A DNA stretch of 17,354 nt from an uncultured Ruminococcus sp. (GCA_902766585.1 CACXDV010000113.1:1-17354); one strand, 5' to 3'; counted from the stretch's first letter, positions 1 to 7,102 are shown. Numbers and translations: made by a program. The notes: a model not told the origin generated them from the letters alone.

Positions 1-67
1 CAGGCTAATAACTAATGAAAACAAAACAATGTTAAAAAATCCATACCTACACCTCAAAATTATTATA

Positions 68-1048
68 CTATTCTTTCTTTTCTTTTAAATCAGACAGCGG
101 ATTGGAATTCAGGGCATTTGCGATCTGTTCATCTGCTATATGAGTATATATCTGAGTAGTGCCGAGACTTGAATGTCCGAGTATAGCCTGAAGCGTTCTT
201 ATATCTACCCCGCCCTTCTGATACATCAGAGTTGCAGCTGTATGTCTGAGCTTATGGGGTGAATAGCCCTGGTTTCCGAGACCGATTTTTTCGAGGTAAT
301 GGTTTACCATATGATATACACCTTTGCCTGTTATACGGCAATTCTTTCTGCTGATAAAAAGTGCTTTTTTATCAGATATACCATTGACCGGTCTTACCTT
401 CAGATACTCATTTAATGCATCAATACAGGCTTTATTAAGATATAATGTTCTTTCTTTATTACCTTTACCTCTGACAGTAAGCATATTTTCGCTGTTGATA
501 TCAGAAAGATTAATTCCGACAAGCTCAGATCGTCTCAGCCCGCAATTGAGAAAGAAAACAAGAATACAATAATCTCTTTCCTTAAACTCTCCGTCAACAG
601 CCTCTAACAGTCTGAGACTATCCTCCAATGTGAGATATTTGGGCAATCTTTTACCTTTTTTCGGAGTTTCAAGTTCTTCTGTTGGATCGAATGTCAGCTG
701 ATGTGTCTTAACAGTAAGATAATTAAAAAAATCTCTGAGACTTGATATTTTTCTTGATCTGGTAGCTGCGTTGTTATCTCTTTCATCCTTACAATAATTC
801 AGAAAAAGTATGATCTCTGAAAAAGTAACTGATTTTACCATTTCAAGATTTACAGATGAAATATCAATTTTATCAATTTCAATATCTTCCTTTATAAGTC
901 CCCTGTCTTTTATCAGAAATCTGAAAAATGTCCTCAGATCACGATAATATTCGTCAACGGTATTATCAGACCGCCCCTTTATATTACCTATGTAATTAAG
1001 AAAATCTCTTATTACAGGCGGAGCTTCTTTATATACTGCATAGCTCAT
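68..1048 (-). CDS. Xer-like tyrosine recombinase/integrase
   Basis: This 326-residue protein is a tyrosine site-specific recombinase that cuts and rejoins DNA through a covalent phosphotyrosine intermediate. An N-terminal SAM-like core-binding domain spans about residues 10-115 and the catalytic domain about 135-315. The full catalytic set is visible: Arg172 in GLRRSEL, Lys195 in RGKGNKER, His265 and Arg268 in SPHKLRHT, His292 in GHSS, and the nucleophile Tyr301 in IYTH. Length and spacing match XerC/XerD rather than large phage integrases. The start is set by a TAAGGAGA ribosome site about 9 bases upstream. It lies alone, divergent from the thiamine operon. I see no att repeats, excisionase or dif-like site next to it, so a chromosomal Xer-type role is as likely as an integrative element. 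The orthologue (XerC, XerD or a Clostridial paralogue) cannot be fixed from sequence alone. Confidence 0.93.
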   Translation of the reverse strand: MSYAVYKEAPPVIRDFLNYIGNIKGRSDNTVDEYYRDLRTFFRFLIKDRGLIKEDIEIDKIDISSVNLEMVKSVTFSEIILFLNYCKDERDNNAATRSRKISSLRDFFNYLTVKTHQLTFDPTEELETPKKGKRLPKYLTLEDSLRLLEAVDGEFKERDYCILVFFLNCGLRRSELVGINLSDINSENMLTVRGKGNKERTLYLNKACIDALNEYLKVRPVNGISDKKALFISRKNCRITGKGVYHMVNHYLEKIGLGNQGYSPHKLRHTAATLMYQKGGVDIRTLQAILGHSSLGTTQIYTHIADEQIANALNSNPLSDLKEKKE

Positions 1049-1152
1049 TATTTTTCTTCTCCTTATAGTATATCCTGATACGATTATATCATTTTTGCGT
1101 AATAAATTCTATATTAATACAAAGAAAATAGTATTATTTGTAAAATAATAAC

Positions 1153-1181
1153 TTGACATTTTTTTTAGGAGGGTGTAAACT
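1153..1181 (+). promoter_or_regulatory. Sigma-A promoter of the thiamine operon
   Basis: A perfect -35 TTGACA (1153-1158) is followed by a 17-base spacer and a -10 TAAACT (1176-1181). Transcription should begin near 1187, right at the 5' edge of the TPP aptamer, so the leader has almost no extra sequence before the riboswitch. Confidence 0.8.
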
Positions 1182-1185
1182 AACA

Positions 1186-1280
1186 ATGTAGCAGGGGTGC
1201 CCGTGTAAACCGGCTGAGAGTAGGCTGTACTGCCTTAACCCTTTTACCTGATGCGGATAATACCGACGTAGGAAGCTCAT
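1186..1280 (+). ncRNA. TPP (THI-box) riboswitch aptamer
   Basis: The THI-element signature blocks occur in order: GGGGTGCCC near 1194, CTGAGAGTAGG near 1213, ACCCTTTTACCTGATGCGGA near 1239, ATAATACC, and CGTAGGAAG near 1267. A closing P1 helix can form between 1186-1192 and 1275-1280. Thiamine pyrophosphate binding to this fold stabilises P1 and the J3-2 core. It sits directly upstream of a terminator hairpin and a thiamine-precursor transport operon, so it should switch that operon off when thiamine pyrophosphate is plentiful. Confidence 0.95.
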
Positions 1281-1295
1281 TATATTTTTGTAGCA

Positions 1296-1332
1296 AGAGC
1301 ACTGCGTTTATCCGCAGTGCTTTAATTATTTT
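1296..1332 (+). terminator. Riboswitch-controlled intrinsic terminator
   Basis: A perfect 9-bp stem, AGCACTGCG (1298-1306) with CGCAGTGCT (1313-1321), encloses a 6-base loop and is followed by a T-rich but interrupted tract (TTTAATTATTTTAT). The loop and 3' arm, 1308-1316 (TTATCCGCA), are the exact reverse complement of aptamer bases 1252-1260 (TGCGGATAA). This gives a mutually exclusive antiterminator pairing, so regulation is by premature termination. Confidence 0.88.
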
Positions 1333-1348
1333 ATAGGAGGTTTTTATC

Positions 1349-1645
1349 ATGAATGCAAGTGTTGCGATTCAGACTTTACCGGCTGCTAAGGATGACGAGG
1401 AGCTTATCCGCATAGTTGACGAGGTTATTGCTTACATTAAAAGCACCGGACTTAAATGCTATGTCGGTCCTTTTGAAACAGCTATTGAAGGCGACTATGA
1501 CGAGCTGATGGATATTGTAAAGGAATGTCAGCATATAGCTATCCGCGCAGGCGCACCCTCAGTCCTTGCATATATCAAGGTCGATTATCGTCCGGAGGGG
1601 GATGTTCTGACAATTGAAAGAAAAGTTACAAAGCATCATCAATAA
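1349..1645 (+). CDS. Thiamine-binding protein, MTH1187/YkoF-like family
   Basis: This small 98-residue cytoplasmic protein matches the single-domain MTH1187/YkoF-type thiamine-binding family (formerly DUF77). Visible family traits are an SVAIQTLP first strand (residues 4-11), the central motif SGLKCYVGPFETAIEGDYDELM (about residues 33-54) and a closing strand with GAPSVLAYIKVDY (about 68-80). Related proteins bind thiamine or its pyrimidine moiety in an alpha/beta dimer. AGGAGG at 1335-1340 sets the start 8 bases later. It is the first gene after the TPP riboswitch terminator and overlaps the permease gene by 32 bases. It probably buffers or delivers the substrate brought in by the ABC transporter. 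That role is inferred from context. Confidence 0.88.
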   Translation: MNASVAIQTLPAAKDDEELIRIVDEVIAYIKSTGLKCYVGPFETAIEGDYDELMDIVKECQHIAIRAGAPSVLAYIKVDYRPEGDVLTIERKVTKHHQ

Positions 1646-2399
1646 GATTTTACCGCCGGCGGCAGCATTAGTTTTGCTTGCTGCAGTATGGCAGACGGTT
1701 TGCAGCCTGGGAAATGTACCTAAATATATGCTGCCGTCTCCTATGGATGTTATAAACGCTTTTGCCGATGACTGGCAGTTGATGGCTGATCATGCTAAGG
1801 TTACTCTTACAGAAACATTTATCGGGCTTTTTTCGGGTATAATTATCGGATTTATTATGGCAGTTATTATGGATACCTGTTCTGTAATAAAAAAAATGAT
1901 ATATCCCCTAATCGTAATAAGCCAGACGATCCCAACAGTAGCAATAGCGCCGCTTTTAGTTATATGGCTCGGCTATCAGATGCTGCCTAAAATCATACTG
2001 ATCATTTTGGTGGTTTTTTTCCCTATCACAATAAGCTTGTTGGAGGGATTTTCTGCTGTAGATAAAGATACAGTAAATCTGATGCGTTCTATGGGCGCTA
2101 ATCGTATTCAGATTTTCAGATATGTTAAGCTCCCGAACTCACTCGGATTCTTCTTTTCAAGTCTGAGAATATCTGTTTCATATGCAGTTGTAAGTGCCGT
2201 TGTTGCAGAATGGATAGGCGGTACTCAGGGGCTCGGCTGTTATATGACTCGTGTAAGGAAATCCTTCGCCTCAGATAAAATGTTTGCAGTTATTATTCTT
2301 ATTTCAGTGATCAGTTTGCTTCTGATATGGCTTACTACCGTATTACAGCGTGTTTGTATGCCATGGGACAAATCTAATAAAAATACAAGGGGTTTTTAA
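1614..2399 (+). CDS. thiX: ABC transporter permease for thiamine precursor (ThiX-like)
   Basis: This 261-residue integral membrane protein belongs to the NitT/TauT (SsuC/ThiX) type of ABC permeases. Hydrophobic helices are visible at about residues 14-32, 62-86, 96-118, 124-142, 178-200 and 222-243. The cytoplasmic EAA-type coupling loop is at about 144-174 (EGFSAVDKDT, then MRSMGANRIQIFRYVKLP) and would dock with the ATPase encoded two genes later. The best start is TTG at 1614, preceded by GGAGGGGG at 1594-1601. The ATG at 1602 in the same frame runs into a stop at once. The 32-base overlap with the upstream gene suggests translational coupling. Substrate is inferred from the TPP riboswitch and the ThiY-like partner: a thiamine pyrimidine such as HMP or its formylamino derivative. 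Confidence 0.9.
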   Translation: MKEKLQSIINKILPPAAALVLLAAVWQTVCSLGNVPKYMLPSPMDVINAFADDWQLMADHAKVTLTETFIGLFSGIIIGFIMAVIMDTCSVIKKMIYPLIVISQTIPTVAIAPLLVIWLGYQMLPKIILIILVVFFPITISLLEGFSAVDKDTVNLMRSMGANRIQIFRYVKLPNSLGFFFSSLRISVSYAVVSAVVAEWIGGTQGLGCYMTRVRKSFASDKMFAVIILISVISLLLIWLTTVLQRVCMPWDKSNKNTRGF

Positions 2400-2400
2400 A

Positions 2401-3435
2401 ATGAAAAAAATAAAAAAGGTTCTGGCTGTTATTCTTTCAGGAATGCTTATTGCCGGTATTGCGGCAGGATGTGCTTCCAATAAATCTTCTGAAAGCAAAT
2501 CAGAAAGCAGCTCAGAAAAATCAGCTGAAAAGTCCAAGGTAACTTTTGTTCTCGACTGGACACCGAATACAAATCATACCGGACTTTATGTTGCTCAGGA
2601 AAAGGGCTATTTCAACGATGAAGGAATTGAAGTCGAAATTGTTCAGCCACCTGAGGATGGAGCTGAAATGCTTGTCGGTTCAGGAAACGCTCAGTTCGGA
2701 GTATCATTTCAGGACTCAATGCTTCCCGCGGTTGCAGGTGAAAACAAAATGCCTGTCGAAGCAGTTGCTGCATTGGTACAGCATAACACATCGGGAATTA
2801 TTTCACTGAAGGGCAAGGGAATGGATAAACCCAAGGGGCTTGAAGAAAAGAAATATGCAACATGGGATCTTCCCATCGAAAAAGCAACCTTGAAACAGGT
2901 TGTAGAAGCTGACGGCGGCGATTTCAATAAGGTAGAATTGATTCCCTCAACTGTTACTGATGAGGTTTCTGCATTACAGTCAGGTTCTGTTGATGCTATA
3001 TGGATTTTCTATGGCTGGGCAGGTGTCGCAACACAGGTTGCAGGTCTGGAAACAGATTATTTCTCATTTAAGGATATCGATCCCGTTTTTGACTACTATA
3101 CACCTGTTGTTATCGGTAATTCTGATTGGATGAAGAATAATCCCGATACTGCAAAAAGCTTCCTTTCTGCATTAAAGAAGGGTTATGAATTTGCTATTGA
3201 CAAGCCTGAGGAGGCTGCTGATATTCTTATTAAAAATGCTCCGGAGCTTGATAAGAAGCTTGTAACAGAAAGCCAGAAGTACTTATCAAAAGAATACAAA
3301 TCAGATGTTTCACGTTGGGGTTATATGGATCCCGCTCGTTGGAATGCTTTTTATAACTGGATCAATGACAATAATCTGTTCACTGAAAAGGTTCCGGAAA
3401 ATACAGGCTTTACCAACGACTACCTCCCTGAGTAA
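2401..3435 (+). CDS. thiY: Thiamine-precursor-binding lipoprotein (ThiY-like)
   Basis: This 344-residue protein is the extracytoplasmic binding component of the transporter, of the NMT1/THI5-like periplasmic-binding-protein family. It begins with a lipoprotein signal (basic MKKIKK, hydrophobic core, lipobox ending AAGC with Cys24), then a Ser/Glu/Lys-rich linker to about residue 46. The mature domain opens with FVLDWTPNTNHTGLYVA (49-65), the hallmark of pyrimidine-binding ThiY/THI5 proteins, followed by a substrate-pocket region around EDGAEMLVGSG. The start at 2401 is chosen over an in-frame ATG at 2350 because AAGGGG lies just upstream and only this start places the signal peptide at the N-terminus. 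It is expected to capture HMP or formylaminopyrimidine. The exact ligand is not visible. Confidence 0.93.
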   Translation: MKKIKKVLAVILSGMLIAGIAAGCASNKSSESKSESSSEKSAEKSKVTFVLDWTPNTNHTGLYVAQEKGYFNDEGIEVEIVQPPEDGAEMLVGSGNAQFGVSFQDSMLPAVAGENKMPVEAVAALVQHNTSGIISLKGKGMDKPKGLEEKKYATWDLPIEKATLKQVVEADGGDFNKVELIPSTVTDEVSALQSGSVDAIWIFYGWAGVATQVAGLETDYFSFKDIDPVFDYYTPVVIGNSDWMKNNPDTAKSFLSALKKGYEFAIDKPEEAADILIKNAPELDKKLVTESQKYLSKEYKSDVSRWGYMDPARWNAFYNWINDNNLFTEKVPENTGFTNDYLPE

Positions 3436-4178
3436 TGGCTGCGCTGGAGGTAAAAGGGGTAACATTTTCATATGACAATGTGAACCCTGTATTAAAAGAC
3501 ATAAATCTTAAGCTTAATGACGGAGAACTTGTTTGTCTGCTCGGCGTGAGCGGCGGCGGAAAAACTACGTTATTCAATATTATTTCAGGACTGTATAAGC
3601 CTCAAGAAGGAAAAATTCTTCTGAACGGAGAAGATATAACAGGTAAGACGGGAAAAATCAGTTATATGCTTCAAAAGGATATGCTTTTACCGTATCGTAC
3701 AGTTCTGGATAATGTTGCTCTCCCTTTGATAATAAAAGGTGTAAAGAAAAAGGAAGCCCGCCGTATTGCCGGTGAATGCTTTGAACAATTCGGGATAGAC
3801 GGAACACAGAAAAAATATCCTTCCGAATTATCCGGAGGTATGAGGCAGCGGGCAGCGCTTCTGAGAACATATCTTTTTTCTGCAGAGGTCGCCTTGTTGG
3901 ATGAACCGTTCAGTGCACTTGATACGCTTACTAAAAGTGAAATGCATGAATGGTATCTAAATGTAATGAGCAATATCAAACTGTCTACAATTTTTATCAC
4001 TCACGATGTTGATGAAGCCATTCTGCTTTCAGACAGAATATACCTTTTAGGAAATAAAACAGGTACGATCTCTGATGAAATAATTATAAATGAACCAAAG
4101 CCAAGAAGTAAGGATTTTAACCTTACCGAGCAATTTCTGAATTATAAGCGTGAGATCATAAAAAGAATCCGAAGCTGA
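3435..4178 (+). CDS. thiZ: ABC transporter ATPase (ThiZ-like)
   Basis: This 247-residue nucleotide-binding subunit of the NitT/TauT type should power the ThiXYZ-like importer. All motifs are present: Walker A GVSGGGKTT (37-45, Lys43), Q-loop Gln80, signature LSGGMRQR (132-139), Walker B VALLDEP (152-158) with catalytic Glu157, D-loop SALD, and switch His190 in ITHD. The second Gly and Thr in GGGKTT replace the more common GCGKST but keep the functional Lys and a hydroxyl residue. Its ATG overlaps the last base of the binding-protein stop codon (TAATG), which implies tight coupling. A strong terminator follows, so this closes the operon. Confidence 0.93.
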   Translation: MAALEVKGVTFSYDNVNPVLKDINLKLNDGELVCLLGVSGGGKTTLFNIISGLYKPQEGKILLNGEDITGKTGKISYMLQKDMLLPYRTVLDNVALPLIIKGVKKKEARRIAGECFEQFGIDGTQKKYPSELSGGMRQRAALLRTYLFSAEVALLDEPFSALDTLTKSEMHEWYLNVMSNIKLSTIFITHDVDEAILLSDRIYLLGNKTGTISDEIIINEPKPRSKDFNLTEQFLNYKREIIKRIRS

Positions 4179-4188
4179 CTGAGTTAGC

Positions 4189-4228
4189 AAAACCGCTGTT
4201 TAATGATATTCATTTGCAGCGGTTTTTT
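4189..4228 (+). terminator. Intrinsic terminator of the thiamine operon
   Basis: The stem AAAACCGCTG (4189-4198) pairs with CAGCGGTTTT (4217-4226), and the intervening segment can form a small AATG/CATT extension. The hairpin runs into TTTTTTAT. It lies 11 bases after the ATPase stop codon. Confidence 0.88.
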
Positions 4229-4245
4229 ATGGTATCAGTATAGTA

Positions 4246-4274
4246 TTGACTATTTCAATAAAATGATTTATGAT
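4246..4274 (+). promoter_or_regulatory. Promoter of the winged-helix/PfkB unit
   Basis: The -35 TTGACT (4246-4251), a 17-base spacer and the -10 TATGAT (4269-4274) lie 41 bases before the next start codon. They follow directly on the thiamine operon terminator. Confidence 0.7.
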
Positions 4275-4315
4275 TATATTATAAGCTATGGTATTTTACT
4301 CAGGAGGCGATAATT

Positions 4316-4579
4316 ATGCAGCTGCATGATCCGTGTGTAATCAATATTTTACTTTTTTTGAACGATTCTCTTAAATCAAAAAGCAATATCAGCTTTAACG
4401 ATGTTATGGCTGCTCCTAAATGCAAGAAATACTCTGTAAGTGAAATAGGAAAGGCTCTTGAACTGCTGCGAAGAAACGGTCTTGTTAAAGCGACCTCACG
4501 TTTTGGCTGCAGTGAGCTTCTTGAATTCAATGCAACAGGAATAACCGATATCGGAAAAGAATTTATTTCAAATCTATAA
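4316..4579 (+). CDS. Small winged-helix-like protein, function unknown
   Basis: This 87-residue soluble protein has no recognisable named family. The pattern resembles small winged-helix proteins of the DUF2513/YjcQ sort. A first helix (about 5-20) is followed by a segment with YSVSEIGKALELLRRNGLVKA (about 39-59), which looks like a helix-turn-helix and recognition helix. Then comes a hydrophobic wing, and it ends in the pattern ITDIGKEFISNL, like the G-x-E/F-hydrophobic tail of those families. AGGAGG at about 4302 fixes the start. It is separated by 17 bases from the downstream PfkB kinase and shares its promoter, so it could be a local regulator or a partner. DNA binding is an inference from the fold pattern only. 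Confidence 0.75.
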   Translation: MQLHDPCVINILLFLNDSLKSKSNISFNDVMAAPKCKKYSVSEIGKALELLRRNGLVKATSRFGCSELLEFNATGITDIGKEFISNL

Positions 4580-4596
4580 ATGATCGGAGATATGAT

Positions 4597-5490
4597 ATGA
4601 AAGCAATAGTTTCAGGTTTACTTAATATTGAAACAACTGCACCGGTTGAAAGCTTTCCTATAAGCTACTGTCCGATAAAATTTACATTTAACGGTGTCAC
4701 ATCAAATGTATCAGGTGTCGGGTGCAATATCGCAAAGGCATTAACTGTACTCGGAGATAATGTTGATCTCATTTCTCTTATTGGTGATGATGATGACGGA
4801 GAAAGAATAATAAAGGATCTGAAAAGATCCGGAATAAAAACTGATTTAATTTCAGCAGAACTGAACAATACTCCTACATCTGTTATTCTGTACGCATCAG
4901 ACGGTAAAAGACAGGTTTACTGTGATCTCAAGGATATACAGGAGCATTATATTTCTCCGGAAAAGGTAATGGATAAGCTCAGATCTGCTGATGCGGCTAT
5001 TCTGTGCAACATAAATTTCAACAGGGAACTGATAAAATTTGCACACAAAAATAGTGTCCTTACAGCCACAGATGTTCATGTATTGAGCAATATTGAAGAT
5101 GAATATAACCGCGACTTCATGGAAAATGCGGATATTCTGTTTTTAAGCGATGAAAGTCTCCCCTGCCCACCTGATATTTTTATTAAACAGATTTATGACA
5201 GATATCATAACCGGATTATAGTAATAGGTATGGGTCCAAAGGGTTCAATGCTTCTTGAAAACGGAAATATATCTGTTATTCCGGCATACAGCAGCGGTAA
5301 GGTCATCAATACTGTCGGCGCTGGAGATGCGCTGTTCTCAGCATTTATGCATTTCTTCGTAAAAGGTCATAATGCGTTAGACGCGCTGAAAAGAGCTGTT
5401 ATATTTGCAGGTCTTAAAATCAGATTCAATGGCGCATCTGTAGGATTTTCAGAAGAAGCTGAGATTGAAACAATAATCAAAAAACAGTAA
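4597..5490 (+). CDS. PfkB-family carbohydrate/nucleoside kinase
   Basis: This 297-residue cytoplasmic kinase belongs to the PfkB/ribokinase family, which phosphorylates sugars, nucleosides or related alcohols with ATP. The N-terminal substrate region has SGVGCNIAKALTVLG (39-53), equivalent to the usual GGAGAN-A signature but with Val-Gly-Cys in place of Gly-Ala-Gly. It is followed by SLIGDDDDGERI (60-71). The second PfkB signature NTVGAGDALFSAF (238-250) is complete, with Asp244 as the expected catalytic base and an anion hole at GAG. The start follows a GGAG site. Substrate cannot be assigned. Pseudouridine and ribokinase-like kinases have this size, but no glycosidase or transporter partner is nearby. 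The adjacent winged-helix-like gene is co-transcribed. Confidence 0.88.
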   Translation: MKAIVSGLLNIETTAPVESFPISYCPIKFTFNGVTSNVSGVGCNIAKALTVLGDNVDLISLIGDDDDGERIIKDLKRSGIKTDLISAELNNTPTSVILYASDGKRQVYCDLKDIQEHYISPEKVMDKLRSADAAILCNINFNRELIKFAHKNSVLTATDVHVLSNIEDEYNRDFMENADILFLSDESLPCPPDIFIKQIYDRYHNRIIVIGMGPKGSMLLENGNISVIPAYSSGKVINTVGAGDALFSAFMHFFVKGHNALDALKRAVIFAGLKIRFNGASVGFSEEAEIETIIKKQ

Positions 5491-5496
5491 ACAAAA

Positions 5497-5531
5497 ACAA
5501 GCCCCGAAATAAATCGGAGCTTGTTTTTTCT
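5497..5531. terminator. Shared bidirectional terminator between convergent genes
   Basis: ACAAGC (5497-5502) pairs with GCTTGT (5519-5524) around an inner CCGA/TCGG helix with one mismatch and a 6-base loop. A T-run follows on the + strand (TTGTTTTTTC), and the A-run upstream gives a T-run on the - strand. It therefore serves both the PfkB kinase and the VWA lipoprotein. Confidence 0.85.
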
Positions 5532-5548
5532 ATTATTATATTGTTTCA

Positions 5549-6982
5549 TCACTGCTGATAATCCTTTATGATTCTGATAATAATGTCATAAAGCTTTTCA
5601 ACATCATAGCTTCCTATGATAGGCTCAAGGTGAGAATCACCAATTCCTGAATCATCAGTAAGAAATACATATGTCGAACCTGTGGTTATTGATAATGCCC
5701 TTCCGAAAAGTTCAGTATTTCGGTCACTGTTTGATGATACCACCGGAATAATATGTATACCCTTTTCAGACGCTTTTTTGATCGTATCAAGAATTTTAGC
5801 ATCAGTTCCGTCATGCGGAGGAGCATCAAAAATAAGGAATGCAAGCTTTACGCTGCCATCTGCCCAGCTGCTTTTATTGATAGTTTCATCAAGAATCTTA
5901 TCTACTGCTTCGGGAAGATCTCCGCCGCCGTCTGCACGTTCTGCATTGAGCAGCTTTTGAAGTGTCGAAATATCATTTGTAAAATCGTTGCATTTGGTAA
6001 CGTAATCGTCTCCCTCATCACGATAGAAATTAACTGAATATCTGACATCCTGAGTACCGATATCTTTAGTAATGGCTGAAAATTCACTTTGCAGGAACAG
6101 CATTTCATCCATCATAGAGCCAGTCGCATCCATTATAAACATAATATCGGTTTTCTTATAGCTGACACCATTATCCGCCTGCTTAAGAGATACTTCATAA
6201 TCATCCTCTTTTTTACTGCTTCCCTGAGTATTGCTGCCTTCTGAATCAAAAATTATTCCTTCTGAATTATTCTTTATTCCGCCGCTTTCAGCTTCAACAA
6301 TAACAGAACCTGCCGTTCCGTCTGTAAATAAGTATGCGGTACCTGTTTTATCAGTAACGGATGACCAGAGCACACTGTTATCCTTCGCATCAAGTAATCG
6401 TACTTTAGCGTTGACAACAGGAGCGTTGCTGTCATTCTTTACATCTACCTTTATTCTGTTTCTCGGATCTAATCCATAACTCGGAAATTCGATCTTGCCT
6501 GAGTTTACAAGATTCTTGAAGAAGCCCCAGTTTTCGTTGTCATTCCATTCGCCTGCCGTAAGCTGACCTGCTTCCGGAATTTCCTGAGTAGTGGTTGACG
6601 GCTCGGTCACAGGCATTTCAGGTATTTCTGCTGTAAATGTTTCCTCTGCTGCTTCTGCCGGTGCTGTATCAGGCATGGCGATATCCTCTTTTGCATTCAT
6701 TTCAGCATCAAGAGAGTATTTTCTGTCTGATTTGACATCGCCTTTTATTTCTACCCTATCAGAAGCTGCAATTCTGTCCTCGGCAGCAATATCTTTGGCT
6801 GCACCTTCATCTGCTGTTTTGTCTGAACCGGATTCCGCTCCGTTCTTTGTTTTGTCTGAGCCGGATGCTACTGCAGAATCCTTTTTTTCAGCTGCGGTAT
6901 TTGTTGAAACTCCGCTGCAGCCTGCTGCACATGCTAAGATTGTCATTGATAAGATAGCGCATAGTATTTTATTTTTTTTCAT
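5549..6982 (-). CDS. VWA-domain surface lipoprotein
   Basis: This 477-residue exported lipoprotein has a signal sequence with lipobox ACAAGC, so Cys22 would be lipidated and anchor it to the outer face of the membrane. Residues 23-140 are a low-complexity Ala/Ser/Glu/Asp-rich stalk that contains an imperfect tandem repeat starting SGSDKT (40-50 and 51-61). Residues 141-160 carry LTAGEWNDNENWGFFKNLV, followed by an Ig-like/carboxypeptidase-regulatory-like beta domain (about 170-245). The von Willebrand A domain covers 278-475. Its MIDAS is D285-A-T-G-S289, with Thr where many have Ser, plus GGGDLPEAV (352-360) and FDAPPH (385-390), the usual metal-coordinating loops. Such domains bind protein or polysaccharide ligands through a divalent metal. 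The ligand is unknown. AAAGGAGG precedes the start. It is monocistronic. Confidence 0.9.
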   Translation of the reverse strand: MKKNKILCAILSMTILACAAGCSGVSTNTAAEKKDSAVASGSDKTKNGAESGSDKTADEGAAKDIAAEDRIAASDRVEIKGDVKSDRKYSLDAEMNAKEDIAMPDTAPAEAAEETFTAEIPEMPVTEPSTTTQEIPEAGQLTAGEWNDNENWGFFKNLVNSGKIEFPSYGLDPRNRIKVDVKNDSNAPVVNAKVRLLDAKDNSVLWSSVTDKTGTAYLFTDGTAGSVIVEAESGGIKNNSEGIIFDSEGSNTQGSSKKEDDYEVSLKQADNGVSYKKTDIMFIMDATGSMMDEMLFLQSEFSAITKDIGTQDVRYSVNFYRDEGDDYVTKCNDFTNDISTLQKLLNAERADGGGDLPEAVDKILDETINKSSWADGSVKLAFLIFDAPPHDGTDAKILDTIKKASEKGIHIIPVVSSNSDRNTELFGRALSITTGSTYVFLTDDSGIGDSHLEPIIGSYDVEKLYDIIIRIIKDYQQ

Positions 6983-7004
6983 ATTGAACGCCTCCTTTAA
7001 CTAT

Positions 7005-7033
7005 ATAATCCATGAACTGCTTAAGGGTTACAA
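7005..7033 (-). promoter_or_regulatory. Weak candidate promoter of the VWA lipoprotein
   Basis: On the minus strand, TTGTAA (7028-7033) and GATTAT (7005-7010) are separated by 17 bases and lie 22 bases from the start codon. The match to consensus is only partial. The rest of the 120-base divergent spacer is very AT-rich, and I see no firm promoter for the rightward gene. Confidence 0.3.
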
Positions 7034-7102
7034 TAAAAATAAAAAAACATAAAATATTTTTGATCATCATATAAATTATAAAAAATCATAAAAGGTGATC
7101 AA

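Noticed and set aside
68..1048. The tyrosine recombinase as evidence for an integrated phage or genomic island
   Set aside because: No att repeats, tRNA target, excisionase, relaxase or phage genes are visible. Its size and motifs fit Xer-like chromosomal recombinases equally well.
2350..2400. An earlier ATG for the ThiY-like binding protein
   Set aside because: It would place 17 residues before the lipoprotein signal and overlap the permease. The ATG at 2401 has AAGGGG upstream and gives a proper signal peptide.
4979..5079. Other-strand frames inside the PfkB kinase
   Set aside because: They are short shadows without ribosome sites. The kinase frame carries complete family motifs through the same region.
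6591..7052. A 153-codon open frame on the + strand opposite the VWA lipoprotein
   Set aside because: It is antisense to the signal peptide and stalk of a clear gene. Its Ala/Ser-rich product mirrors the low-complexity codons, and it lacks a ribosome site.
6983..7102. The AT-rich divergent spacer as a possible origin or small-RNA gene
   Set aside because: I found no DnaA-box cluster, no hairpin with a T-run and no strong promoter. It is explained as an ordinary AT-rich intergenic region.
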